Source: Collinsella sp.
GTDB lineage: Bacteria; Actinomycetota; Coriobacteriia; Coriobacteriales; Coriobacteriaceae
DNA: 64,000 nt
NCBI GenBank assembly: GCA_019414025.1
Contig: DXMU01000007.1
Span: forward strand, 13,184 to 77,183
Direction: 5' to 3'
Shown here: piece after piece, positions 51,037 to 60,052 of the stretch
How the letters are laid out: the number at the start of each line of letters is the position of its first letter
Numbering within the stretch: position 1 is the first letter of the stretch
Program-made: the position numbers and the translations under genes
The notes under the pieces: model-generated
Seen by the model: the letters and a program-made list of their open reading frames with translations, nothing else
What the model was told of the DNA's origin: nothing
Databases searched by the model: none

Positions 51037-51904
51037 ACGCCTCCCTCACCTTTCCGTGCACATGTCTGATAACCGCGGCAACGTCATCGGCCGAGGCAGT
51101 TCCGTTATTAACGATAAAATTAGCGTGAACGGGCGAAACTTCCGCGCCGCCAATTGAAAAACCCTTTAATCCACAATCCTCGATAAGCTTGCCCACACTC
51201 GCATCGGGCGGGTTGCGAAAGACAGACCCGCAGGATGCGCGACCCATGGGCTGCGTACGCTTGCGCCTCGTCAGGTACCGCTCCATGCGCTCGCGAATAT
51301 CGGCCTTGGGCGCCGGTTTAAGTTTGAGCACGCACTCGAGGATGATCTCATTGCGGGGAAGGCTACATTCGCGGTAGCCCCAAGTGATCTCGGACCCCGC
51401 ATAATGCTTGATACCGGATGCCGGGTCAAACGTTACGACATCCTCAACCAGCGAGCCAATCCACTCGGTCCGTGTGCCGGCATTCATAGATATCGCACCG
51501 CCGACCGAGCCAGGGATGCCAACGGCAAACTCAAGGCCCGAGAGGCTACGCGACAGGGCATCGTTGACCAGGCGCGCAAACATCACGCCCGCACCGACCG
51601 TCAGCGTACAACCGTCATCGGCAACAACCGTGCGCTGAAACTCACGTCCGAGCGAAATGACGGCACCGCGATAGCCGCCATCGGCAACCAGCAGATTGGA
51701 GCCCTTGCCGATGATGACCCACGGCACCTGCTCGCGATCGAGCACCGCCACGGCGCGGCGGAGGGCATGATAGCTATGGCACGTCACAAAGAGGTCGGCC
51801 TTGCCGCCGATACGATAGCTCGTATGACGCGCAAGGCGCTCGTCCTCGATCACATCCGTGTCGATCATGCCCGAGAGCGCCATGACGGCGTTAAACAGAC
51901 CCAT
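50993..51904 (-). CDS. murB: UDP-N-acetylenolpyruvoylglucosamine reductase MurB
   Basis: This FAD/NADPH enzyme makes UDP-MurNAc. TSYRIGGKADLFV, IIGKGSNLLVADGGYRG, GLEFAVGIPGSVGGAISMNAG and RASCGSVFRNPP (catalytic serine) are present, and SPVHANFIVN follows. 303 aa, of the shorter type II form common in Gram-positives. The start lies 5 bases after murC; the ribosome binding site is weak, so translation may be coupled. Confidence 0.94.
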   Translation of the reverse strand: MGLFNAVMALSGMIDTDVIEDERLARHTSYRIGGKADLFVTCHSYHALRRAVAVLDREQVPWVIIGKGSNLLVADGGYRGAVISLGREFQRTVVADDGCTLTVGAGVMFARLVNDALSRSLSGLEFAVGIPGSVGGAISMNAGTRTEWIGSLVEDVVTFDPASGIKHYAGSEITWGYRECSLPRNEIILECVLKLKPAPKADIRERMERYLTRRKRTQPMGRASCGSVFRNPPDASVGKLIEDCGLKGFSIGGAEVSPVHANFIVNNGTASADDVAAVIRHVHGKVREAYGIELRPEVKFLGF

Positions 51905-51909
51905 TAGAC

Positions 51910-53328
51910 TTAAGCGTCTTTCTTGGCAGTCAGATACTCGATAAACTCGGGACCGACGGTCGTAACGTCACCAGCACCCATGGTGAGCAGCAGGTCGCCC
52001 TCGCCCACCATCTGCTCGAGCTCCTGATTGAGCTCAAGACGGCTGGAGCAATACACGACCTCCTTGCCAGGATGCTTGGCGCGCACGGTATCGGCGAGCA
52101 TCTTAGAGGTGACACCCGGAATGGGCATCTCGCCAGCCGAGAACACATCAATCAGCAGCAGTTTATCGGCATTGGCAAATGCATCGGCAAAGTCATCGCA
52201 CAGGGCCTGCAGGCGCGAATAGCGGTGCGGCTGGAACACGACGTCGACGTGCTTGTAGCCCAGCGACGAAGCGGCAGCAAGCGTCGCCTTGATCTCGGTG
52301 GGGTGATGGCCGTAATCATCGACCACGGTGATGCCATCGATATCGCCCACGTGGGTAAAGCGACGGCGGACGCCCTCAAAGCTCGAGAGCGCCTTGGCGG
52401 CGGCGTCGATGTCAAGGCCCAGGACATGGGCGACGGTGAGCACCGCCGTGGCGTTGAGCATGTTGTGGCGACCGGGATTGCTCTTGATCTCCACAGCATG
52501 CTCAGTGCCGTCCTCAAAGCGAACGATAAAGTCACTCTGGATGCCCTTGACATCCGGGTGCATGCAGACGATGTCGTTGCTCTCGGCAAAGCCGTAGGAA
52601 AGCACGTGACGGCCCGTCGACTTGGCGAGCTCGACCAGATGCGGGTCCTCACCACAGACGATGACGGTGCCCTCCTCGCCCACCAGGCTCATGAATTTGG
52701 CGAAAGTTGCCTCGATCTCCTCGATACCCGAGTAGTGATCGAGGTGGTCGGCCTCGACGTTGGTCACAATGACTACGTTGGGGTTCAGGAACAGGAAGGA
52801 GCTGTCGGACTCGTCAGCCTCGGCGACAAAGTAGTCGCCCGAGCCGTTCTTGCCGTTCGTGTCATAGCCCTCGACGATGCCACCGATCAGGAAGCTCGGA
52901 TCCAGACCCATGCGGTCGAGCATGGTGGCGCACATCGAAGACGTGGTGGTCTTGCCATGCGTGCCGGCAACAGCGACGGTGGTGTAGCCGTGGCCCAAAG
53001 CAGAGAGCATCTTGGCACGGGGCCACACGGGAATACCAAGCTCGCGAGCGCGCACGAGTTCAGGGTTGGACTCCGGAATAGCGGTAGAGACAACAACCAC
53101 GTCGGGCTTGACCTCGTCGATCGTGGCTGCCTCATGGCCCACATGCACCTTCACACCAGCGCGGGTAAGCTGGCGGATATAACGTGACGTCTTAAGGTCG
53201 GAGCCGGTAACGGCATAACCGCGCTCGTGCAGAACGAGGGCGATGCCGCTCATGCCGGCGCCGCCGATACCGATAAAGTGGGCGCTCTTAAACTCGGGCG
53301 CGGAGGTTGCAGTCTGGAAATCAGCCAT
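51910..53328 (-). CDS. murC: UDP-N-acetylmuramate--L-alanine ligase MurC
   Basis: This enzyme adds the first amino acid, L-Ala, to UDP-MurNAc. HFIGIGGAGMSGIALVLHERG, the ATP loop VAGTHGKTTTSSM near 120, EADESDSSFLFL, NVEADHLDHYSG and DDYGHHPTEI are present. 472 aa. ATG 53328 is preferred; AAGGAG lies 11 bases away, while an earlier GTG lacks a site. Confidence 0.95.
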   Translation of the reverse strand: MADFQTATSAPEFKSAHFIGIGGAGMSGIALVLHERGYAVTGSDLKTSRYIRQLTRAGVKVHVGHEAATIDEVKPDVVVVSTAIPESNPELVRARELGIPVWPRAKMLSALGHGYTTVAVAGTHGKTTTSSMCATMLDRMGLDPSFLIGGIVEGYDTNGKNGSGDYFVAEADESDSSFLFLNPNVVIVTNVEADHLDHYSGIEEIEATFAKFMSLVGEEGTVIVCGEDPHLVELAKSTGRHVLSYGFAESNDIVCMHPDVKGIQSDFIVRFEDGTEHAVEIKSNPGRHNMLNATAVLTVAHVLGLDIDAAAKALSSFEGVRRRFTHVGDIDGITVVDDYGHHPTEIKATLAAASSLGYKHVDVVFQPHRYSRLQALCDDFADAFANADKLLLIDVFSAGEMPIPGVTSKMLADTVRAKHPGKEVVYCSSRLELNQELEQMVGEGDLLLTMGAGDVTTVGPEFIEYLTAKKDA

Positions 53329-53425
53329 GTGCTCGTGTACTCCTTGCGTAAACACTGCCTGTAACCCGTTAACTGTACCGCACCTACCGCATCAGCGCGA
53401 GGGCGACCGACGATATCCCGTCTAA

Positions 53426-54541
53426 CTAACGCAAACCCTCTACCGCATCGGCCAGAAGAGCGGCGGCCCTATCCTGAGCCAGACCGCGCGCCGCCTGACG
53501 CATGACGTCGCGCTCTGCCGCGTCATCGACCAGGTGCAGCAGCTCATCGGCAAAGGCAGAACCGTCGATATCGGCATCGGCACAGAGCACGCCGGCCCCG
53601 GCGTCGACCAGATAACGGGCATTGGTGGTTTGGTGGTCGGCCGTCGCATGCGGATACGGCACGAGTATCGAGGGCACGGCGAGCGCAGCGATCTCGGCCA
53701 CGCTCGATGCACCCGAACGCGAGAGCACCAAATCGGCAGCAGCCAGCATATCGCCCATGTTGTCGATGTAAGGCTGGACGCGGTAACGCTTCGCCTCCTC
53801 GGGCGTCAGCGCCAAAGCGCGCTCGGTCTCCTCAAAGCCGTCGGCACCCGTCGAATGCAACACATAGAGGTTCTTGCGCGAAAGCAGCTCGTTTTTGAGC
53901 GAAACCGCGCGCTCGTTGAGGTGCTGGGCGCCAAGTGAACCGCCAAAGACGAGCAGCAGCGTAGCGTCCTCGGGAACGCCAAGTGCCTTGCGGCCGCGAG
54001 CGCGATCGCCCTCGATCACCGAGCGACGTACGGGGTTGCCGGTCATGAGCACGTGGTCAGGGTCACCTTCGCGCTCAAAGACCGAGCGCGCTGCCGGCAC
54101 CGAGATGCACACGCGAGCGGCGTGGGGGTTCATCATCTTGTTGGCCAGGCCCGGAACAGAGTTCTGCTCATGCAGCAGATACGGAACGCCTGCGCCCTTG
54201 CACCACCCCAGCAGCGGAACCTCGACATAGGCACCAAAACCGATGGCAGCATCGGGCTTGCCGACCTTTGAGAAATGACTGGCGAGCGCACGCTTGGCCT
54301 TGTTGACACGCCACAGCGAGGTCAGCGCCGTCCAGGGACGGGAGCGGTCGAAGCCCGTGACCGTAATGGGCACAAAATCAAACCCAGCCTCGGGGACCAG
54401 ACGACCCTCGAGCTTGCGCGACTGGCCCACGAACACAACGTGGTGGCCACGGTCATGCAGCTCCTCGGCCAAAGCGAGCGCGGGGTTAATGTGTCCTGCC
54501 GTGCCGCCGGCTGCAATAGCAACGGTCATTTTATCGGTCAT
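53426..54541 (-). CDS. murG: UDP-GlcNAc transferase MurG
   Basis: This membrane-associated glycosyltransferase converts lipid I to lipid II. AAGGTAGHINPALALAEEL is the N-terminal glycine-rich loop. GFGAYVEVPLLGWCKGAGVPYLLHEQN, VFGGSLGAQHLNERAV and LSRSGASSVAEIAALAVPSILVPYPHATADHQTTNA are typical. 371 aa. ATG 54541 after AAGGGA overlaps the ftsW end by 11 bases. Confidence 0.96.
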   Translation of the reverse strand: MTDKMTVAIAAGGTAGHINPALALAEELHDRGHHVVFVGQSRKLEGRLVPEAGFDFVPITVTGFDRSRPWTALTSLWRVNKAKRALASHFSKVGKPDAAIGFGAYVEVPLLGWCKGAGVPYLLHEQNSVPGLANKMMNPHAARVCISVPAARSVFEREGDPDHVLMTGNPVRRSVIEGDRARGRKALGVPEDATLLLVFGGSLGAQHLNERAVSLKNELLSRKNLYVLHSTGADGFEETERALALTPEEAKRYRVQPYIDNMGDMLAAADLVLSRSGASSVAEIAALAVPSILVPYPHATADHQTTNARYLVDAGAGVLCADADIDGSAFADELLHLVDDAAERDVMRQAARGLAQDRAAALLADAVEGLR

Positions 54542-56051
54542 GGTAGTCCCTTCGTACACGCGGTCCCTGGTCGTCGGTGCGCAGACGCGCCGACGGGTCC
54601 GAGTTCAAATCGATTCGATTATATCCGCCGCCCGCGTTGCGAGGGCTGGGGCGCTGCGGACGACCTTGCGGAGCCGTTCGCGAGCGTGGACGAGCTGCCG
54701 GCTCGGATGCAGAACCATCCAGAACGGTAAAGCCGCTACGCGAAGGTCGTTCACCGCGCACATGGGCCACGCCGGCGGTGCTCTCGTCCATAACGGCAAA
54801 GCTCTCACGGCGGCGGTCATACTCATCGCGGCGGGCGCTCTCGTACGAAACGCGCAGGATCAACCCGGCAAGCATAAGCGACACAATAATCGACGAACCG
54901 CCGTAGCTAATAAACGGCAACGGTTTGCCCGTCATGGGAAACACGTTGAGGATGCCCAGCGCGTTAATCAAAAACTGCACCGCGAGAATGACCGCGGAGC
55001 CAGACGCCATAAGCGCGCCCCGACGATCGGTCGCCTGCTCGGCAATGCGAAACGCCGAGTAGATCAGCATCGCAAACACCAAGAAGAACAGCACGGTTCC
55101 GACAAAGCCGACTTCCTCGCCAATGATGGCCAGGATGTAGTCATTGTGCGCCTCGGGCAGATACGAGTACTTCATGGTTGAGTTGCCGATGCCACGGCCG
55201 AACAGACCGCCCGAGGCAAAGGCCATGATGGCAAGCGTGGCCTGATAGCCGTCACCATACTCGTCAGCCCAAGGGTTCAAGGCAACCTGAATACGCACCA
55301 TACGGTACGGCTCTGCGACAAGTGCAATCACGATCACGAGAATGCCGAAGATTAGCACGCCGATGATAAATCTCGGGTCGAGACCCGCAAACAACGCCAT
55401 GCACATGAGGGTCAACAGGATGATCAGGACAGTACCGAAATCGGGCTGGATAAAGATCAGAAAGAGCGAAATACCCAGGTAGATGCCCATCTTGCGAAGG
55501 AATTCGTTGATGTTGCCACCGGGCGAAAAGAAGCGATCAAGCATGATGGCCGAATACGCAATGGCAAATGGCTTTAAAAACTCGGAAGGCTGGAACTGAA
55601 TACCGGCGATGTTGAGCCAGCGCGTGGCACCACGGCTGCCGCTGCCCACCAAGAACACCAGAAACAGTAGCCCTATCATGCCGATAAGGAAGATCCTAAG
55701 CACATCCTCCCCAAACCAGCTGTCCGGCAAAACGCGCACGATGGCAATCAGCGCCAGAACACCAACCACGGCAAACGCGGCCTGTCGACCCAGGAAAAAC
55801 GTCGCCGAGCCATTCTCGTGCAGCGCCTCGACCGAAGACGCCGAGTACACCATCAGCAGACCAAAGCACACCAAAGTAAACAGGCAGGCCATAAATATCA
55901 GACGGGGGCGCATGATGCGGGCGGGAACGCCGGCAATATAGCGTTCGCTAAACGACTGCCCGCCGCGACCGGAACGCGGTGTGCTACGCCGCGAGGAAGC
56001 ACGGTCCGAGTCGGGCCTCCTCATACCTTGTCGGGGGCTCTCCTCTCTCAC
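54531..56051 (-). CDS. ftsW: Septal peptidoglycan polymerase FtsW
   Basis: This SEDS glycosyltransferase polymerises lipid II at the septum with FtsI. Ten helices lie between about 45 and 400. SRGATRWLNIAGIQFQPSEFLK, FIQPDFGTVLIILLT, LPEAHNDYILAIIGEEVGF and GKPLPFISYGGSSI are diagnostic. About 105 extra C-terminal residues are Arg/Ser/Pro-rich and likely disordered. The N-terminus is also basic. GTG 56051, six bases after GGGG, is preferred over TTG 56057 and ATG 56024. Length is about 506 aa. Confidence 0.93.
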   Translation of the reverse strand: MREESPRQGMRRPDSDRASSRRSTPRSGRGGQSFSERYIAGVPARIMRPRLIFMACLFTLVCFGLLMVYSASSVEALHENGSATFFLGRQAAFAVVGVLALIAIVRVLPDSWFGEDVLRIFLIGMIGLLFLVFLVGSGSRGATRWLNIAGIQFQPSEFLKPFAIAYSAIMLDRFFSPGGNINEFLRKMGIYLGISLFLIFIQPDFGTVLIILLTLMCMALFAGLDPRFIIGVLIFGILVIVIALVAEPYRMVRIQVALNPWADEYGDGYQATLAIMAFASGGLFGRGIGNSTMKYSYLPEAHNDYILAIIGEEVGFVGTVLFFLVFAMLIYSAFRIAEQATDRRGALMASGSAVILAVQFLINALGILNVFPMTGKPLPFISYGGSSIIVSLMLAGLILRVSYESARRDEYDRRRESFAVMDESTAGVAHVRGERPSRSGFTVLDGSASEPAARPRSRTAPQGRPQRPSPRNAGGGYNRIDLNSDPSARLRTDDQGPRVRRDYHDR

Positions 56052-56060
56052 CTGCAACCC

Positions 56061-57467
56061 CTATTCCATTTGCGATTTCGCTGCAGCGGCAAGCTGAGCC
56101 ACGTAGTCCTTAAACACGCGGCCGCGCTCCTCATAGCCCGAGAACTCATCGAACGAAGAGCAGGCAGGAGAAAGTAAGATCACGTCGCCACGGCTCGACA
56201 GCGAACGGGCAACGTCCACGGCATCGCGTAGGTCATCCGCTTGGGCGATATCCACATCGCCATCGACATCGGCCTCGTCCATAGCGGCGGTAAAGCGCTC
56301 GCGCGCATCGCCAAAGCAGACGACCGAGCGCACGTTATCCATAACGACGCGCGCGAAGTCCGTGAGCGGCGTGCCCTTATCGTGGCCGCCGAGCAGCAAG
56401 ATCACGTTGTCATCGGGAAATGCCGTCAGTGCCTTCTCGACCGCGTCGGTGTTGGTCGCCTTGGAATCGTTGACGTAGCGCACTCCGTCAATCTCGCCGC
56501 ACGGCTCCACGCGGTGCTCGAGCGGCTGGAACGAGGCCAGACCGCGGCAAATGCCCTCGGGATTGGCACCGACGGCCAGGACAGCCGTGGCAGCGCACAG
56601 GGCATTGATAACATTGTGATGGCCCGAGATCTTGAGCTCGGATGTAGCGATGAGCGGGGTCTCGACGCCCTTCAGGCGCACGATCATCTTGCCATCGCGC
56701 ACAAAGGCGACATCCTCACCCTCTGGCTCGTCAAAGGCAACCTTGCAGATGCGACGACCCGGCGTGTAGATGTACTCATCGAACTCGTGAATGCCGGCGT
56801 CTTCGACGTCGACGACCACCAGATCGTCATCGACCATATTGTCAAACAGTTTGATCTTGGCAAGCGCATAGTTCTTATGGCTCTTATGCCAGCCCAAGTG
56901 GTCGGGAGTGATGTTGAGCAGCACCGCCACGCGAGGGTGGAGCTCGGTGGTCGTAGCAATCTGATAGCTCGAGAGCTCAGCCACAAACCACTCGTTGTGG
57001 GCTCGGCCGTCAATCTCGTTGATAGGCGGCTCGCCGATGTTGCCGACAGCTACACTGGCCTCACCGGAAGCCTTGAGCAGATAATCGGTCAGCGACGTGG
57101 TGGTCGTCTTGCCGTTGGTGCCCGTGATGGCAATCCAGTTATCGGGCGACAGGCGATAGGCAAACTCGGGCTCACCCATAATCTGGGCGGCATGCTCGCG
57201 CCCGGCCTTAAAGAAGCCCGAGAACTCCGAGATGCCCGGGCACGTCACGCATACGTCATAGGCGCCCTCGACCTGTTCGGTCCCATAGACAAACGACGCA
57301 CCGGCAGCCTCGAGCGCACGCGTGGCGTCATTGGGCTCAGAGGTGCCGCCGCCATACACGGTAACGGCGCTTACGCGCTCTGGATGTGCCAGCGCCCAGC
57401 GGGCGACATCGAGACCGGATTTGCCCTGACCCAAAACGAGCAGGCTAAAGACATCAGCAAGAGGCAT
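56061..57467 (-). CDS. murD: UDP-N-acetylmuramoylalanine--D-glutamate ligase MurD
   Basis: This enzyme adds D-Glu to UDP-MurNAc-Ala. LLVLGQGKSGLDVARWA, WIAITGTNGKTTTTSLTDYLL near 120, VGNIGEPP, AELSSYQ, LNITPDHLGWH and YVNDSKATNTDAVEKAL are present. 468 aa. It follows mraY by 9 bases and ends 9 bases before ftsW. Confidence 0.95.
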   Translation of the reverse strand: MPLADVFSLLVLGQGKSGLDVARWALAHPERVSAVTVYGGGTSEPNDATRALEAAGASFVYGTEQVEGAYDVCVTCPGISEFSGFFKAGREHAAQIMGEPEFAYRLSPDNWIAITGTNGKTTTTSLTDYLLKASGEASVAVGNIGEPPINEIDGRAHNEWFVAELSSYQIATTTELHPRVAVLLNITPDHLGWHKSHKNYALAKIKLFDNMVDDDLVVVDVEDAGIHEFDEYIYTPGRRICKVAFDEPEGEDVAFVRDGKMIVRLKGVETPLIATSELKISGHHNVINALCAATAVLAVGANPEGICRGLASFQPLEHRVEPCGEIDGVRYVNDSKATNTDAVEKALTAFPDDNVILLLGGHDKGTPLTDFARVVMDNVRSVVCFGDARERFTAAMDEADVDGDVDIAQADDLRDAVDVARSLSSRGDVILLSPACSSFDEFSGYEERGRVFKDYVAQLAAAAKSQME

Positions 57468-57476
57468 GAAAGACCA

Positions 57477-58496
57477 CTATCCCAACTGGAAGAACAGGGC
57501 AAGGCCAACGGCACCAAATGCCGCAGCGATAATCCAAAAACGGATGACGACCTTGGTCTCGGCCCAACCCTTCTTTTCGAAATGATGATGGATGGGCGCC
57601 ATAAGGAAGACGCGCTTGTGCGTAAAGTGGAAGTAGACAACCTGAATCATGACCGACAGGGTCTCAACGATAAACAGGCCACCGATGATGAGGGAGACGA
57701 CCTCGGTGTTAGTCATGATGGACGTACAGGCAAACGCGGCGCCCAGAGCAAGCGAGCCGGTATCACCCATAAAGATGCTCGCCGGATAGCAGTTGAACCA
57801 CAGAAAGCCCAGGCAGGCACCGGCACACGCGGTGCAGAAGATGGACAGGTTCACGTCTCCGTGCAAAAACGCCATGGCAGCCATGGCGAGCATGGCGATC
57901 ATGGAGGTGCCGCCGGCAAGACCGTCAAGGCCATCGGTCAAGTTCACGGCATTAGAAAGACCGGCAATCATCAGCCAGCAAAAGACAATATAGAGCCACG
58001 GGAACGAATAGCCGCAGATGATAGTCGAAAGCACGCCAAGGTCGATCGTCAACCCACCGGGAAAACGAATCTCGGCGGCGACGCCGCACCAGTTGACGGC
58101 AAGTACCGTAAAGGTGACACAGATAATGGTTAGGCCGATCATCTTGGCATGAGGCGTCAGACCGAGCGAGCGCCCATGCGTAACGGAGGTCAGGTCGTCG
58201 ATCAGGCCCAGCACGCCGGTCGCCAGCGTGGCGAGCAGTACGAGTACGAGCTCGGTGGTGAGCTTGCCCATCAGCAGGCAGGTCAGCGAGATCGCGACGA
58301 GGATGACAACGCCACCCATGGTGGGCGTTCCCTGCTTAACCAAATGACGCTTGGGGCCGTCGGCACGAACCTGCTGGCCGATACCCTCGACCTTGAGCAG
58401 CTTGATCCACCACGGCATGAGCAGCAGCGCAATGGCTGCGGCGATGCCAAGCCCCAAAAAAGCCTGATACGTTGGATACGAGGGATTGCCGAACAT
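57477..58496 (-). CDS. mraY: Phospho-N-acetylmuramoyl-pentapeptide transferase MraY
   Basis: This integral membrane enzyme makes lipid I from UDP-MurNAc-pentapeptide and undecaprenyl phosphate. GTPTMGGVVIL near 55, the catalytic Asp-rich NLTDGLDGLAGGTSMIA near 185, FMGDTGSLALGAAFA and APIHHHFEKKGWAETKVVIRFW are all present. 339 aa, ten helices. It begins 3 bases after murF with no separate ribosome binding site, so coupling is likely. Confidence 0.96.
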   Translation of the reverse strand: MFGNPSYPTYQAFLGLGIAAAIALLLMPWWIKLLKVEGIGQQVRADGPKRHLVKQGTPTMGGVVILVAISLTCLLMGKLTTELVLVLLATLATGVLGLIDDLTSVTHGRSLGLTPHAKMIGLTIICVTFTVLAVNWCGVAAEIRFPGGLTIDLGVLSTIICGYSFPWLYIVFCWLMIAGLSNAVNLTDGLDGLAGGTSMIAMLAMAAMAFLHGDVNLSIFCTACAGACLGFLWFNCYPASIFMGDTGSLALGAAFACTSIMTNTEVVSLIIGGLFIVETLSVMIQVVYFHFTHKRVFLMAPIHHHFEKKGWAETKVVIRFWIIAAAFGAVGLALFFQLG

Positions 58497-58499
58497 GGG

Positions 58500-59924
58500 C
58501 TAGCACACACCTTCCACAAAGCGGTCGAGCTCAACAAAGCGGGAACCCTTGACCAGTACAACATCATGTTTTTCAAGCGCGCCGCCCATGCGGTCGAGCA
58601 CCTGCTGATAATCGGAGAACACCTGGATGCGGTCCTCGTCCATGCCCATCATGCGCGCGGCATCGGCCATAAGCTGGGCCAGCTCACCACCCACGCACGC
58701 CAGCATGTCGAGCTTCTTGGCGGCGGCATAGGCGCCCACGAGCTCATGCATGCGAGGAGCCTCATCGCCCATCTCGCCCATCTCGCCCAGGATCGCCATG
58801 CGAGACCCCGTGCATGAAAGCGAGCACAGCAGATCGAGGCCGGCTGCCATCGATTCGGCGCTGGCGTTATAGGAATCGTCGATGATGCGTGCACCGCTCT
58901 TGGCGCGCTTGATCTCCTGGCGGTGCCCGGTAATCGTAAGACCCCTAAAGGCAGCATCGATCTGCTCGGGCGTCACGCCCAGGCGATAGGCAACCGCGGC
59001 GGCCTTAACGGCATTAGGAACGGACTGCACGCCGGGGATGGCAAGCATGGTATCGATTGTCTCGCCCTGACCAAAATCGAGCGTAAAGACCGGACGGCCC
59101 TCGTCATCAACGCGAACGTCGCGGGCGCGGACCTCATCATCGTCAGAGACACCGGCCAGCATCACGTCGATACCAGCAGGCTGGGCGAACGTATCGCGAA
59201 TGAACGGCGTAAAATCGTCCTCGCCGCCCAAAACCAGCAGCGGCAAATAGTCGCCGGCGGCGCACATGCCCTGGACAATCTCGGCCTTAGCGCGGGCGAT
59301 GTTCTCGCGGCTGCCCAAAATGCCGATATGAGAGGTGCCGATCTTGCTCACGATGGCAAGGTTGGGATTGGCGGACTGGGACAGGCGCTCGATCTCGTGG
59401 AAATGGTTCATGCCCATCTCGAGCACCAGGACCTCGGTATCGGCCGGAGCGGAAAGCACCGTGAGCGGCATGCCGATCAGGTTATTGAAATTGCCCTTGG
59501 TGGCCCAGACACGATAGCGCTTGGCGAGCACAGCGGCGAGAACGTCCTTGGTCGTCGTCTTGCCGATGGAACCGGTAATGCCAACGACCAGGCAGCCAAG
59601 CTCCAGGCGATACGCGTGCGCCAAACGCAGCAGAAACTCCTCGGGATCATCGGTCAGCAAGATGGCACAGCCCTTGTCCTGCGCCAGCGAGACCAGCTCG
59701 GCCTCGGGCTCGCGCGTCATCACGACGGCGCCGGCACCCGACTGGACGGCACGGGAAGCAAAATCATTGCCGTCGACGTTTTCACCGGGAAAGGCGACGA
59801 AAATCGTCCCTTCCTCGACCTGGCGCGAGTCGATAACGCACCCGCGGCATACCCGATCGACTTCTCCCGTCACGGTTCGGGCCCCTGTTGCGGCCGCGAG
59901 GTTGTTGACGGCGATCTCTATCAT
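58500..59924 (-). CDS. murF: UDP-MurNAc-tripeptide--D-Ala-D-Ala ligase MurF
   Basis: This enzyme adds D-Ala-D-Ala to complete the pentapeptide. CVIDSRQVEEGTIFVAFPGENVDGNDF, VVGITGSIGKTTTKDVLAAVL near 110, LVLEMGMNHFHEIERLS and IIDDSYNASAESMAAGLDLL are present. 474 aa. GGGGAG precedes the ATG. murE is not in the cluster; the tripeptide-forming gene must lie elsewhere. Confidence 0.95.
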   Translation of the reverse strand: MIEIAVNNLAAATGARTVTGEVDRVCRGCVIDSRQVEEGTIFVAFPGENVDGNDFASRAVQSGAGAVVMTREPEAELVSLAQDKGCAILLTDDPEEFLLRLAHAYRLELGCLVVGITGSIGKTTTKDVLAAVLAKRYRVWATKGNFNNLIGMPLTVLSAPADTEVLVLEMGMNHFHEIERLSQSANPNLAIVSKIGTSHIGILGSRENIARAKAEIVQGMCAAGDYLPLLVLGGEDDFTPFIRDTFAQPAGIDVMLAGVSDDDEVRARDVRVDDEGRPVFTLDFGQGETIDTMLAIPGVQSVPNAVKAAAVAYRLGVTPEQIDAAFRGLTITGHRQEIKRAKSGARIIDDSYNASAESMAAGLDLLCSLSCTGSRMAILGEMGEMGDEAPRMHELVGAYAAAKKLDMLACVGGELAQLMADAARMMGMDEDRIQVFSDYQQVLDRMGGALEKHDVVLVKGSRFVELDRFVEGVC

Positions 59925-60052
59925 TGCAGCTCCCCTGTAAACCTAAATAATGCTATCGGCGTATTGTATCCCAGCGCCGCGCATGCGTGGTGCAGGGCAT
60001 GTGAACACCCCTCATATGGGACAACAAACCACGCCCCAAAGATTGTAACCCC
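59925..60052. other. Gap between ftsI and murF
   Basis: This 128-base gap contains inverted GCGTGGT/ACCACGC arms (near 59984 and 60030) and no ORF. A minor promoter or processing site is possible; nothing definite can be read. Confidence 0.35.
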